Below are positions 8,411-17,273 of a stretch of 64,000 bases of DNA, one piece after another. Under the pieces are notes generated by a model. It ran no database searches and was not told the DNA's origin. It saw only the letters and a program-made list of their open reading frames with translations. A program made the translations under genes and the position numbers. This stretch comes from an uncultured Woeseiaceae bacterium. GTDB lineage: Bacteria; Pseudomonadota; Gammaproteobacteria; Steroidobacterales; Woeseiaceae. Position 1 is the stretch's first letter. Each line of letters starts with the position of its first letter. The stretch is from contig CALZMQ010000008.1 of NCBI GenBank assembly GCA_945788625.1, positions 45,210 through 109,209 on the forward strand. The letters are read 5' to 3'.

Positions 8411-8416
8411 CGCGGG

Positions 8417-8448
8417 ACAAAAGGCCGGTGCCATTGATGGCGCCGGCC
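8417..8448 (-). terminator. Hairpin terminator between convergent genes
   Basis: GGCCGGTGCCAT (8423-8434) and ATGGCGCCGGCC (8437-8448) form a 12-bp stem with one G-T pair. On the minus strand the hairpin is followed by TTTTGTCC, so it should end the transcript of the receiver gene (8483-9808). On the plus strand there is no T run, but the stem may still protect or weakly terminate the barrel mRNA. Confidence 0.7.
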
Positions 8449-8482
8449 GAATGCTGTCATGCCCGGCTGCAGGACGTCGCTG

Positions 8483-9808
8483 TCAACGTGCATCCGGATA
8501 GAGCGACACATCGACACGGTTGTTGCTTGCCGCAATTTCGTTCCAGGCCGATGCCGTGACTCCCGCGGTACTTCCAGGGTAGGCCAGCAGCGGGCTCGAG
8601 TTTCCGAGCGAGATAATCTCGTAACGAATTCTGCCGCCCGTTCGTTCGTCTGCCAGGTTGATGAAGTTTGCGAAGGCGACAGATTGTCGAAGCCCCAGGT
8701 CGTAAGCAACGCCTGGTTCGAATCCGATTCGGTCGCAATCAACCGCGGCAATGTCCGTGGCCGGTAGCGTGTAACCGTCAGGCCCGGCAAACGACATGCA
8801 GAAGTTGCCGACGTGAGACTCAAGCCGCACGACGCCGTGGAAATCGAGTTGTGCGAGGTGATCGGACAATTTCGCAATCACGGTAAGTCGTGAGTTGCCC
8901 ATCGGCAACTCGTCGATACCGTACAGCGAAGACTGGTTCGCGGCCCATTCGATGGATTCCAGCGCAACCGCGTAAGCAGAGTCGAGCGCCCGCCGGTAAT
9001 CGCTCAGCTGCTGTTGCAGCTGCAGAGAGTCCTGCGATTCGAAGGCGTTGCGTTGCTCCAGCTGGCGCTGCAGCCCGGCGTTTTGTTGCTGAATCTCCTG
9101 CCGGCTCTGCTCGCTGCGCCAATACAGCGAAGCGAAGATCATCGCGATAACCGCCAGTACAGCCACGACAATTCGCAATGGAGCTGGCATGTAGCTCGGC
9201 GGCCCCGCCTTCCCGGCGTGAGCATCGTCGGCGTCGGGGGATCGAATTTCATCGACGACGCGGGCAGCGATTTTCTCTTCGGTGTCGTGCAGATCGCGAC
9301 GCAGTATGGCGCGCTGTTGGTCGAAGAGTTCCTGGATCAGGAAACTCAGATCCTGGTCAACCTTGTCGAGCACGGAGTAGGTGCCGCTGGAGTCCTTCGC
9401 AACGGCATCTTCGTCGTGTTCCCGCCGTTCCGCATCCGCGCCGATGACACGCAGTGACTGGAGTACCTTCGACAATTCGACAGGTTCGACCTGTTTGGGC
9501 AATACGCCGACCGCACCCAGTGCCCGCGCCTGCCCGACGTACAGCTCACCCTCCTGGGCGGTGTACATCATGATCGGGATGGTCGCTGTAGCCGGGTTCT
9601 TCTTAATCGCGGAAACGGCCTCGAAGCCGTCCATCCCCGGCATCATGTGATCCATGAAAATGATGTCCGGTCTGTTGTCGCTGAGGTAGGCCAGGGCGTC
9701 CTCGGCCGATCCTGCAGTATCCACTTCGAGGGCGTGCGTCTCGAGCATTTTTTGCAGCACGATCCGGGCAGTCCTGGAATCGTCGACAATTAGAGCCACT
9801 TTGCTCAC
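8483..9808 (-). CDS. Receiver-domain protein with a transmembrane helix and periplasmic domain
   Basis: A 441-residue protein with an unusual layout. Residues 3-120 form a CheY-like receiver (VDDSRTARIVLQKMLE; phospho-acceptor Asp53 in IIFMDHMMPGMDG; Lys in LPKQVEP). A cytoplasmic linker of about 85 residues follows, one membrane helix at about 211-230 (PLRIVVAVLAVIAMIFASLYW region), a glutamine-rich coiled coil (about 235-275) and a C-terminal region of about 170 residues with no recognised fold. The C-terminal region contains FCMSF and VDCDRIG cysteines and should be periplasmic. The start is GTG at 9808 with GAGGGA upstream; the longer TTG-initiated frame to 9904 lacks support. Most receivers are soluble, so this may report phosphorylation across the membrane. 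There is no adjacent kinase. Confidence 0.85.
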   Translation of the reverse strand: MSKVALIVDDSRTARIVLQKMLETHALEVDTAGSAEDALAYLSDNRPDIIFMDHMMPGMDGFEAVSAIKKNPATATIPIMMYTAQEGELYVGQARALGAVGVLPKQVEPVELSKVLQSLRVIGADAERREHDEDAVAKDSSGTYSVLDKVDQDLSFLIQELFDQQRAILRRDLHDTEEKIAARVVDEIRSPDADDAHAGKAGPPSYMPAPLRIVVAVLAVIAMIFASLYWRSEQSRQEIQQQNAGLQRQLEQRNAFESQDSLQLQQQLSDYRRALDSAYAVALESIEWAANQSSLYGIDELPMGNSRLTVIAKLSDHLAQLDFHGVVRLESHVGNFCMSFAGPDGYTLPATDIAAVDCDRIGFEPGVAYDLGLRQSVAFANFINLADERTGGRIRYEIISLGNSSPLLAYPGSTAGVTASAWNEIAASNNRVDVSLYPDAR

Positions 9809-9976
9809 CGATGGTCCCTCGTTTGACGCTTGCCGGCCCGATGGTACTACGAACGGAGCCGACGTGTTCGGGTCGAGACCGGCATTATCGCGCGTCGCCA
9901 GCAATTCTCGAGACGCCTGCTATTCTTGAATAAAGGGGGTGCAACGCAACGTCAACTCAAACGAACGGGAGATGTC

Positions 9977-10204
9977 ATGATTGATCTTATCCGAGCGTGG
10001 CGGGACCACGCCGCCTACGGTCAACGCACTTTGGGTTTTGCTCTGGCACTGCTTTGTGCCGAATTCTTTTACAGGTTCCACAGCTTCGCACTTGAATGTG
10101 TTGCGTTCCTGGCAACCTGGCTCGTGCTCGATATCGCGATCGAAGCGATTGCCGGTCGGCCTGCGACAATGTCCGCCAGGTCAGAAACCAACAGGCCGGG
10201 CTAG
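9977..10204 (+). CDS. Small hypothetical membrane protein (75 residues)
   Basis: I do not recognise a family. The protein begins MIDLIRAWRDHAAYGQRT and has one long or two short hydrophobic helices (about 18-60: LGFALALLCAEFF and LECVAFLATWLVLDIAIEAI). A hydrophilic C-terminus follows. ATG at 9977 has GGGAG five bases upstream. It stands alone between the divergent receiver gene and the BNR-repeat gene 111 bp downstream, which has its own ribosome-binding site. Confidence 0.6.
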   Translation: MIDLIRAWRDHAAYGQRTLGFALALLCAEFFYRFHSFALECVAFLATWLVLDIAIEAIAGRPATMSARSETNRPG

Positions 10205-10315
10205 CTCCGGCAGAACACGTCACCAAAAGGGCACTGCGGCGAATCGCAGGTATTGCCGTTTTGGCTGTTTGTCTTTCCAATGGATTCGTCATTCGTGTAA
10301 GAGAAGGAGATTTCG

Positions 10316-12775
10316 GTGACCTACGACCCCACAAACGAAGAACAAGCGACGGAGCGGCAGCTCTCAGTCGAGACACTGGAACAGATTCAGTCTGCATTTT
10401 CGATTTCCAACCGCAAGATCAGCAAGCTGAGCGAGGGCAAACTCGCGAAACTCTTGCTAAAACTCACGCTCGGCGACCGGCCGCAGCTTCGCGCCGAGCA
10501 CCAGGGCCTGTTTGAACAGAGCGAGGAGGGCAAGGTGTCGTCCGGTGGCAAGCTTCGTGCCTTACAGCAACTTTACGAGTCGCGTTCCGCCGTTACGCGA
10601 GAGACAACCGCCGGTGTTCCGTCCGGTGTGCTGAGGGGTCCCGCCAGCCTGTCACCCCCGCCACCGCCTCCCGCCGCGGGCCTCGCACCGACGGGTGTCG
10701 GCTGGGCATCACTCGGACCGGGGCGTGTGGGCGGGCGTACGCGCACCATCGTTGTCGACCCCAACGATACCGACCGAATCTGGGTCGGCAGCGTCGGCGG
10801 CGGAATATGGCTCAGCACGGACGCTGGCGCGAGCTGGCATCCGGTCGACGACCGCATGGCCAACCTCGCCGTGACCTCCATCGTCATGGACCCGAACAAT
10901 GCCAATGTGCTTTACGCCGCCACAGGCGAAGGCTTTCACAATGCCGACGCGATTCGGGGCGCAGGAATATTCCGGACCATCAACGGCGCATCCTGGGACC
11001 AGCTGCAGAGCACCGACAACACCGACTTTCAGTGGATTCAACGCCTCGCGATGTCGCCGGATGGAACGACGCTGCTGGCAGCCACCCGCACGGGTATCCA
11101 TCGCAGCATTGACGCCGACCGGGATGTCTGGACCCTGGTCGAGCCGGGCAACGTCGCTGACCTGAGATTTCATCCGACGGACAGCAATCGTGCCGTGGCG
11201 AGCGGTGCCGCCGGAGCGGGCGGGGCCCTGTTCAGCACGGACGGTGGCCAGACCTGGACCGCAGCAAGCGGCATCGGCGGCAACGCACGCGTCGAGGTGA
11301 CCTATGCGGCAGCAGATCCGGACATCGTGTACGCGTCGGTCGACACCGATGGCGGCCGGATTTTCCGTTCGACGGACGGCGGCGCCAGTTACTCACAGCA
11401 AGCGAGCAACAATACGAACGGCTTTCCAGCACAGTTCCTCGGACAACAGGGCTGGTACGACAACACGATTTGGGCGGGCGACCCGGACGTCAACCTCGTC
11501 GTGGTCGGCGGTATCGACCTTTGGCGGAGTACCGACGGGGGCGACACGCTGGCGCGCATGAGCAACTGGACATCGAACCTGTCCGCCCACGCGGACCACC
11601 ACGCAATTGTCTCCCATCCCGGATACGACGGGGGTGCCAACAGAATTGTGTTTTTCGGCAACGACGGCGGCATCTATCGCGCGGACGATGTAAGCACGGT
11701 GGGCAATGACCCGGACCAGGAATCCGGCTGGACGAACCTGGTGAACGGTTATGCCGTCACGCAGTTTTACGGAGCGGCCGGAAACGCTACAACCGGCACC
11801 ATCATCGGAGGCGCGCAAGACAACGGCACACTCAGTTTCGATCCGGCAGTCGGCGCGAACGGGTGGACGGAAATACTCGGCGGTGACGGCGGGTTCTGCC
11901 AGGCTGATCCCGCGGACCCGAATTTTTTCTTCCAGGAATACGTCCACCTGGACATTCACCGCAACGACAATGGCGCCGCCAACGACGACCAGTGGTGGCT
12001 CAAGTACATCAGCGGACAGTTCTTCAATACCCTGACCAGGCAATGGGACCGCAAACCGGTGCCTTTCAGCATTCCCGACGCCGGCACGCGCGACGCGCTC
12101 TTTATTGCGCCGTTCGCCATCGACCCGAACGATGGCGAACGTATCCTCGCCGGCGGCGCACAATTGTGGCGTACCAACGATTCGAAGACGGCGAACACGG
12201 ATGCAACCGGTCCCAGTTGGGCGTCGATAAAGCCGGATATCAGCATCGGCCAGCGTAACCCGATCAGTGCCGTCTCGATCGCCGACGGTGATTCGAACGT
12301 GGTCTGGGTGGGCCACCTTGGCGGTAACGTTTTCAACAGTCAGGATGCGACGAACGCGAACCCGACGTGGAATTCGGTCGCCGGAAACGGACCGCTGCCT
12401 GCCAGGATGTGCACGCGACTGGTGATCGACGCCAGCGATCACAATCGGGTGTACGCGACCTTCGCCGGTTACGATCCGGGCAATATCTGGCGCAGCGACG
12501 ACGCCGGCGCCAACTGGCAGGATCTCAGTGGGGGATTGCCCCACGCGCCGGCCCGCAGCATTGCGATACACCCGCGTCGGCCGACCTTCCTCTACCTTGG
12601 CACCGAACTCGGCATCTTCACCAGTGAGGATCAGGGAGCCACGTGGTCGCCAACCAACGAAGGACCGACCAATTGTGCTGTGAGCGACCTGATCTGGATG
12701 GGTGAGACACTGGTGTGCGCCACGCACGGGCGCGGCATGTTCTCCATTGACTTGTCGGGCGTACCGAATCCCTGA
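10316..12775 (+). CDS. BNR/Asp-box repeat beta-propeller protein (sialidase- or sortilin-like fold)
   Basis: An 819-residue protein dominated by Asp-box repeats of the S-x-D-x-G-x-x-W type: STDAGASW, STDGGQTW, STDGGASY, STDGGDTL, SDDAGANW and SEDQGATW, spaced along a region from about residue 125 to the end. Such repeats build the blades of sialidase-, sortilin- or xyloglucanase-type propellers. Recurrent phrases such as VVDPNDTDRIWVG and VMDPNNANVLYAA mark successive blades. Residues 1-110 are polar and helical, followed by a proline-rich hinge (SPPPPPPAAG). No signal peptide or membrane helix is visible, which is odd for a family usually exported. Start GTG at 10316 is set by AAGGAG. No catalytic sialidase residues can be assigned; a hydrolase or binding role remains open. 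Confidence 0.87.
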   Translation: MTYDPTNEEQATERQLSVETLEQIQSAFSISNRKISKLSEGKLAKLLLKLTLGDRPQLRAEHQGLFEQSEEGKVSSGGKLRALQQLYESRSAVTRETTAGVPSGVLRGPASLSPPPPPPAAGLAPTGVGWASLGPGRVGGRTRTIVVDPNDTDRIWVGSVGGGIWLSTDAGASWHPVDDRMANLAVTSIVMDPNNANVLYAATGEGFHNADAIRGAGIFRTINGASWDQLQSTDNTDFQWIQRLAMSPDGTTLLAATRTGIHRSIDADRDVWTLVEPGNVADLRFHPTDSNRAVASGAAGAGGALFSTDGGQTWTAASGIGGNARVEVTYAAADPDIVYASVDTDGGRIFRSTDGGASYSQQASNNTNGFPAQFLGQQGWYDNTIWAGDPDVNLVVVGGIDLWRSTDGGDTLARMSNWTSNLSAHADHHAIVSHPGYDGGANRIVFFGNDGGIYRADDVSTVGNDPDQESGWTNLVNGYAVTQFYGAAGNATTGTIIGGAQDNGTLSFDPAVGANGWTEILGGDGGFCQADPADPNFFFQEYVHLDIHRNDNGAANDDQWWLKYISGQFFNTLTRQWDRKPVPFSIPDAGTRDALFIAPFAIDPNDGERILAGGAQLWRTNDSKTANTDATGPSWASIKPDISIGQRNPISAVSIADGDSNVVWVGHLGGNVFNSQDATNANPTWNSVAGNGPLPARMCTRLVIDASDHNRVYATFAGYDPGNIWRSDDAGANWQDLSGGLPHAPARSIAIHPRRPTFLYLGTELGIFTSEDQGATWSPTNEGPTNCAVSDLIWMGETLVCATHGRGMFSIDLSGVPNP

Positions 12776-12783
12776 CAGCGCGG

Positions 12784-13809
12784 TCAACGCATTCGCGGTG
12801 GCGGCGGCGTGATTTTCCGTGGCGCGGGTGCGCCGAGTTGCAGGTCCCAGACGACCTTGCCGGTAACGAGGTCGACTGCGCGCATGTCGTAGCCGGTTCC
12901 CGTTGGCGAAGTCGTCGGAGCCACGTAGTAAGCACGCTCGTCAAGAACGGCCGGGAATTCGCTGCCGGGTTGGTAATCGATAATACCCACCTCTGTGTGA
13001 TCGATGGCGTCCCAGATGTGCCATGGCTCACCCGGCGGTACAGTCAGGCGAACGAACACATGACGACCGTCAGGCGTTACGGTCGGTTCGACGGCGTCGC
13101 TTTCCGCGATGACGCTCGACCGTGCAGTTGACTCGTCATCCTCTGCAAAGGTCCTCAGCAGCAATGCGGCTTGAGGGCCCGAGCGATCGAGTTCGAGGGT
13201 GGCGAGCGATTCGCCGACCCGCCAGGCGCTCTTGTGCCAGTCGCCACCGAGCCGATACGGCCACGAGGTACGTGGAGCCGGTGCTTCGGCCGCGCCGGAT
13301 TGCGCCGTCCTGACATGACCGGCGGTCAGGTCACATTCGAACGTGCCTGTTGTCCTGCGTGCGGCCTCGTCCTCGACAAATGTCGGTGGTGGCGCACCGC
13401 CCGCATAAGACGACTGTGCCTCCCATTCCACCAGCAATCGATCGTCGAGTATGCTCGGCCGCAGACCGAACTGGCCGGATGCGGCCGAAACGTCAATGCC
13501 GGGCGGGAGAGTGACGTTGCAGCGCCCGACTTCGTGGCCGTCGGTTTCGTCGAGAACCAGCATCGTCAGAACGCCGGGCGATGCCTCACGCATGATAACG
13601 ACCTGGCCGTTCGCGGCCGCGATCGGCTGACCGTCAATTTCGACTGACCAGGTGCGCTTTCCCGTCTCGACGTCGATCGCCTGAACCGTGTTGTCAAGGC
13701 CCGCGAAGAACGCCCTCCGGCCGTCGGGCGTCGCAACGCCCCTCGGCATCGGTGGTGGCGAAACGGCATCCGGGAAGTCGCTTTTGCCCGGGGTTTCGTC
13801 CGCGCTCAA
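12784..13809 (-). CDS. PQQ-type beta-propeller repeat protein
   Basis: A roughly 341-residue protein with PQQ/WD40-like blade sequences: RAFFAGLDNTVQAIDVETGK...TWSVEI near the start and MRAVDLVTGKVVWDLQLG near the end, with intermediate strands such as VTPDGRHVFVRL. The ATG-DGR-AFF pattern resembles BamB-like or quinoprotein-like propellers, but there is no signal peptide and no cofactor residues are evident. I place the start at TTG 13809, which has GGAGAAG just upstream and begins 13 bases after the stop of the preceding gene. An alternative ATG at 13857 would overlap that gene by 35 bp and has no ribosome-binding site. It is the second gene of an operon with the pepsin-like membrane protein, so a partner or substrate-sensing role is possible. 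Confidence 0.75.
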   Translation of the reverse strand: MSADETPGKSDFPDAVSPPPMPRGVATPDGRRAFFAGLDNTVQAIDVETGKRTWSVEIDGQPIAAANGQVVIMREASPGVLTMLVLDETDGHEVGRCNVTLPPGIDVSAASGQFGLRPSILDDRLLVEWEAQSSYAGGAPPPTFVEDEAARRTTGTFECDLTAGHVRTAQSGAAEAPAPRTSWPYRLGGDWHKSAWRVGESLATLELDRSGPQAALLLRTFAEDDESTARSSVIAESDAVEPTVTPDGRHVFVRLTVPPGEPWHIWDAIDHTEVGIIDYQPGSEFPAVLDERAYYVAPTTSPTGTGYDMRAVDLVTGKVVWDLQLGAPAPRKITPPPPRMR

Positions 13810-13822
13810 CGTCTTCTCCGCG

Positions 13823-16213
13823 TTACGGTAAAATTCCGACGGTCCTGTGAGGCCCATCCCAGAGAATTTCGGCCTGGTCGAACAGATTCGAGCCGATGAC
13901 GGCGTCGACCTTCCTCGCTGGCGCGGTCGGGTTGGCCGGGTCCGGATAATGTGTCGATATGATGGTTCCTCCGACATCGACGCAAACCTCGGGGTTGTTG
14001 ACCCGGTAGGTTGCGAGTTGGTTACTGGAATTCATGCCGACGATCGTGATCGAGTCGAGTGACACGAAGTTCGCCGTGTTGTTCGACGAACAGCCGGCCG
14101 CCGCATTCGGGCTTGCCGGGTTCGCGCCCAGAGCCGTCGCCATCGCCTGGCTTATTACGGTAAACGAGGTGCCCGTGTCAAACAGGAAACGCTTTGGATT
14201 CGTGAGTGTCTGCTCATCGTAGTAATTCGCAGTGCCTTTCGTAAACGTCACATTCTGCAGGAAATGCCGCTGGTCCGTCGCGCCATTGGGGTTCGCGGCG
14301 GCCGATCCGAAACCCTCGACGAACAAGGTCAGCGTCGGCGTCGGGATACCCGAGGCGCCCGGCATGAAGAACTCGATGTCCGGTGCGGTGATCGTGTAGT
14401 GATTCGGAGCAAACGTCCACGGTCCCTTCGTGATCTGGGTCGTGTAGTCGATGCGGGCGACAACTTTGTTCGCAACCGGTGCACCGACGAGGTTGTAGTC
14501 CACCAGTACGAAATTCCCCGTCGGCTGGCCGGTCGTCGAATCGACATGGACTTCCTCTTCCTGAATGGTCAGGTTTCGTGGTGCGACCCGCAGCACGCCG
14601 GAATTCGCCTGCGCACCGCCCGAACTGCCGGGCAGGGCGAACGGTGCGCCGGGGTTGTTACCCGCAGACAACGTGCTGTAACCGTCGATTCGCACGTCGA
14701 CGTCCCACAGGGTGCTCGCCGTCAATGGCATGCCATGCTGGGTGGCCGTCGCGCTGTTGATGACGACCAGGTTCGAGCCGGTATCGAACAGCGAAAACAG
14801 GTACAAACACGGGAAATTGCAATTCGCTCCGCCGACCGGATAAACGTCTTCTGGTGTGCTCGACGTGTTTACCAGGAAGCTGACATGTTTCGGCAGCGGG
14901 CCGAAACGACGGTTCGCTCCGGCATTCACGACTCCCGAGGCAACGGTGTTGGACAGGTTGAAGACAGTGCCGCAAGCCGCGTAGTCGTAACCCGGCGCGC
15001 CTGTGTTGCCCCACGAATTGCCGGTGGCAACCACCCAGGTGCCGATTGGAACTCCGGCCTGTATCGCCCTCAGGACCACCCACTCGTTAGCCGGCAGATT
15101 GTAGATGGCATGCAAATCGGGGATTGCCTGCGTCGTATCCGGCTGGACGGTGTGCGTAACCTGTTTGAAACCGCCGCTGCTCGTGGGGGCCGTCGTTACC
15201 AGCCTGAAGGTACCGCCGAGACCGCTACCGTTGAAGGCCAGGCACGCGGGGTTGGTCTTGACGACGTCGGCATTGAATTCCGAGAAATGCTCTACCTCGC
15301 CGACGTAGGCTTGCTGTTCCTCGTCGAGCTTCGCCACGCCAATCTTCGTCCATTCGCCGGACTTCGATTCATAGCGCAGCAGCGGTATCGATTCGGGAAC
15401 TTTCGATCCGATATCGATCTGGGTACGGTCAACCGGGATCAGGATTTCCGCGCGGGTGCCTTTTTGCAGTTGCAGGACATCGTCTCCCGCACGTATTTCG
15501 ATGGTTCCGGCGCCAAAGCTCTCCATGTAAACGGGGCCGTCTGCCGTGGGCGTCACCGTGTAGTCGCCGGGCATGCCATCGGGCGAGTACAGGTCGACTG
15601 TCGAAAGTTCCACGTCGACCTGGCCTCGAGCAGCCTGACCGGAGGCGGTCACCAGGCCGTTGGCCGGAATGGTCACCTGGAACCCCGTGTTACAGGACGC
15701 GGTAGCGGACATGAAATCCAGCGCCCTTTGTGCGGTAGGGGGCAGCGTGCCCGTCAGTGCATTGCCGCTGGCGTCGAAAGCCTGTGGATACCTGGCGGTC
15801 GGGTGTGAGGCCCAGTCCACCGACGATGCCGCGGATCCGATGCAGTTGGTGCGATTATCGCGTGCCACGATGATAGATCCTGCGTCGAAGCTCAGGGAAG
15901 TCGTTTCGACGGCGGTCAGGGTCACGTCTTCGCTGCCCTTGCCGAAGACCTTGGAAATCGGTGCGAAGCCCGGTCGCCGAGCTTCGAGCACCCAGCGGTT
16001 GCGGCTTGCCCACGATCCCTTGATCGTGAATCGACCCTCCTCGTCGGTGACTGTGCTGTCGCCGCCGACGCTGACGACGGCTTGCGGTACCGGTTGTCCG
16101 GACGCGTCGCGCAATACACCCGAGAAAGACGCTTCACTGCCGTCCTGGCGCAACAACCACCAGAGCAAAATGAAGAACAGGACCATTAACAAGAAGATTA
16201 TTATTTTTTTCAC
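13823..16213 (-). CDS. Membrane-anchored pepsin-like aspartic protease homologue
   Basis: This 796-residue protein has an N-terminal membrane anchor (residues 4-21), then a carboxypeptidase-regulatory-like beta domain (about 28-100: FSGVLRDASGQPVPQAVVSV). A middle region ends in EHFSEFNADV (308-316). The C-terminal half has two aspartic-protease signatures: SLFDTGSNLVVI with Asp477 and FLFDTGTSFTVIS with Asp679. Their 202-residue spacing and the DTGS/DTGT pair match the two-lobed pepsin layout rather than a single-lobe retropepsin. The tail VDAVIGSNLFDQAEILWD resembles the hydrophobic-hydrophobic-Gly motif near the end of pepsins. Several paired cysteines fit an exported protein. The start is GTG at 16213 behind GGGAG. 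Bacterial pepsin homologues (shewasin type) are rare and soluble. Activity is inferred. Confidence 0.8.
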   Translation of the reverse strand: MKKIIIFLLMVLFFILLWWLLRQDGSEASFSGVLRDASGQPVPQAVVSVGGDSTVTDEEGRFTIKGSWASRNRWVLEARRPGFAPISKVFGKGSEDVTLTAVETTSLSFDAGSIIVARDNRTNCIGSAASSVDWASHPTARYPQAFDASGNALTGTLPPTAQRALDFMSATASCNTGFQVTIPANGLVTASGQAARGQVDVELSTVDLYSPDGMPGDYTVTPTADGPVYMESFGAGTIEIRAGDDVLQLQKGTRAEILIPVDRTQIDIGSKVPESIPLLRYESKSGEWTKIGVAKLDEEQQAYVGEVEHFSEFNADVVKTNPACLAFNGSGLGGTFRLVTTAPTSSGGFKQVTHTVQPDTTQAIPDLHAIYNLPANEWVVLRAIQAGVPIGTWVVATGNSWGNTGAPGYDYAACGTVFNLSNTVASGVVNAGANRRFGPLPKHVSFLVNTSSTPEDVYPVGGANCNFPCLYLFSLFDTGSNLVVINSATATQHGMPLTASTLWDVDVRIDGYSTLSAGNNPGAPFALPGSSGGAQANSGVLRVAPRNLTIQEEEVHVDSTTGQPTGNFVLVDYNLVGAPVANKVVARIDYTTQITKGPWTFAPNHYTITAPDIEFFMPGASGIPTPTLTLFVEGFGSAAANPNGATDQRHFLQNVTFTKGTANYYDEQTLTNPKRFLFDTGTSFTVISQAMATALGANPASPNAAAGCSSNNTANFVSLDSITIVGMNSSNQLATYRVNNPEVCVDVGGTIISTHYPDPANPTAPARKVDAVIGSNLFDQAEILWDGPHRTVGILP

Positions 16214-16325
16214 GGCACGCTCCCGCGCGATGACTCACGATTATTATAGTCGGCATCAGCGGTCGATGCTTTCGTGCAACAAGGCAGTCACACAGGCAAT
16301 AGCGTCGGAATGCGGTTTTGTCGAT

Positions 16326-17273
16326 TTAGCCAGCCCTGGTATTCGAGAGATCGATACGTTCCTGTTGCAGCTTGGGTCTTTCTTCGGAGACCGTATCGAT
16401 CGGCCGACGCGCGTTGAGAACGAACACGTTGCCGGTCAGCACGAGCAAGGTCCCGACGATAATCGTCGCATCGATCGAGAGTCCTTCGAACAACGTCGAC
16501 AACACCAGCGCGACAACCGGGAACAGCACCATTGCGTAGCCTGCTTTGTGCGCACCGATTCGGCCGAGCAAGGTCAGGTAGGCGCCGAAGGCAACGATCG
16601 ATCCGAACACAGTCAGGTACGCCAGCGAGCCGACATACGCGATGTTCCACTCGAAATCGAACTCGTATCCATTGGCAATGGCAATTGCAGCCGTAAACAA
16701 TGCGCCATAAAGCATGCCCCATGCGTTTGACTGAATGACCGGCAGGCTTGCTCTTTGCGATGCCTGCGAGACCATGTTGCCGAACGAGGCGACGAGTGCG
16801 CTCAGGACGGCAAGGAACGAGCCGAAAAATACGCCGTCCGTGAACGACAGCTGGTCAATTTGCGGCGCAAACAGCGTGACGATACCGGTCACGCCGAGCA
16901 GTGCGCCGAACAGCACGCGCCGGTCCGCCCTGACGGCGAAGAACAGGCGGGCATTGATGATGTTCATCCACACCATGGTCGAGAACGCTATCGCAGTCAG
17001 CGCCGAACTGATGTACAGCTGCGCGCGGTAGGCGATTATGTAGTTGATGCCGAACAACAACAGCCCAAGCAAGACGAACCACAGGTGATCGCGAAGCGCG
17101 AATCGTAGACTTAGCCCGCGCAGTCGAGACCAGGCGAACAACAGTAGCGCTGCGCCGCCGTAGCGATAAACCAGCGAAATCTCGGGTGCCACGGTACCGA
17201 GCTGAAACTCGATGGCGAACCAGGTCGAGCCCCAGATCAATACTGTGAGGCTATACAACGCGGTGTTGCTCAT
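16326..17273 (-). CDS. EamA/DMT-family transporter
   Basis: A 315-residue inner-membrane protein with about ten predicted helices in two homologous EamA halves. It begins MSNTALYSLTVLIWGSTWFAI, the usual N-terminus of the drug/metabolite transporter superfamily. The second half starts near LGAYLTLLGRIGAHKAGY. A C-terminal hydrophilic tail of about 25 residues follows the last helix. ATG at 17273 has AGGA nine bases upstream; longer frames to 17609 would overlap the divergent regulator and its promoter. It is probably an exporter of amino acids or small metabolites, judging by the family. The divergent MocR-type gene is the likely regulator. Confidence 0.92.
   Translation of the reverse strand: MSNTALYSLTVLIWGSTWFAIEFQLGTVAPEISLVYRYGGAALLLFAWSRLRGLSLRFALRDHLWFVLLGLLLFGINYIIAYRAQLYISSALTAIAFSTMVWMNIINARLFFAVRADRRVLFGALLGVTGIVTLFAPQIDQLSFTDGVFFGSFLAVLSALVASFGNMVSQASQRASLPVIQSNAWGMLYGALFTAAIAIANGYEFDFEWNIAYVGSLAYLTVFGSIVAFGAYLTLLGRIGAHKAGYAMVLFPVVALVLSTLFEGLSIDATIIVGTLLVLTGNVFVLNARRPIDTVSEERPKLQQERIDLSNTRAG

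Noticed and set aside
11393..12787. 464-residue minus-strand frame opposite the BNR-repeat gene
   Set aside because: It is antisense to a gene with clear Asp-box motifs. Its composition (Arg, Val, Gly rich without domain patterns) is that of a shadow frame.
14264..15808. 514-residue plus-strand frame opposite the pepsin-like gene
   Set aside because: The opposite strand encodes recognisable DTG motifs and a regulatory-like domain. This frame has no motif and is very Arg-rich, as expected for an antisense shadow.
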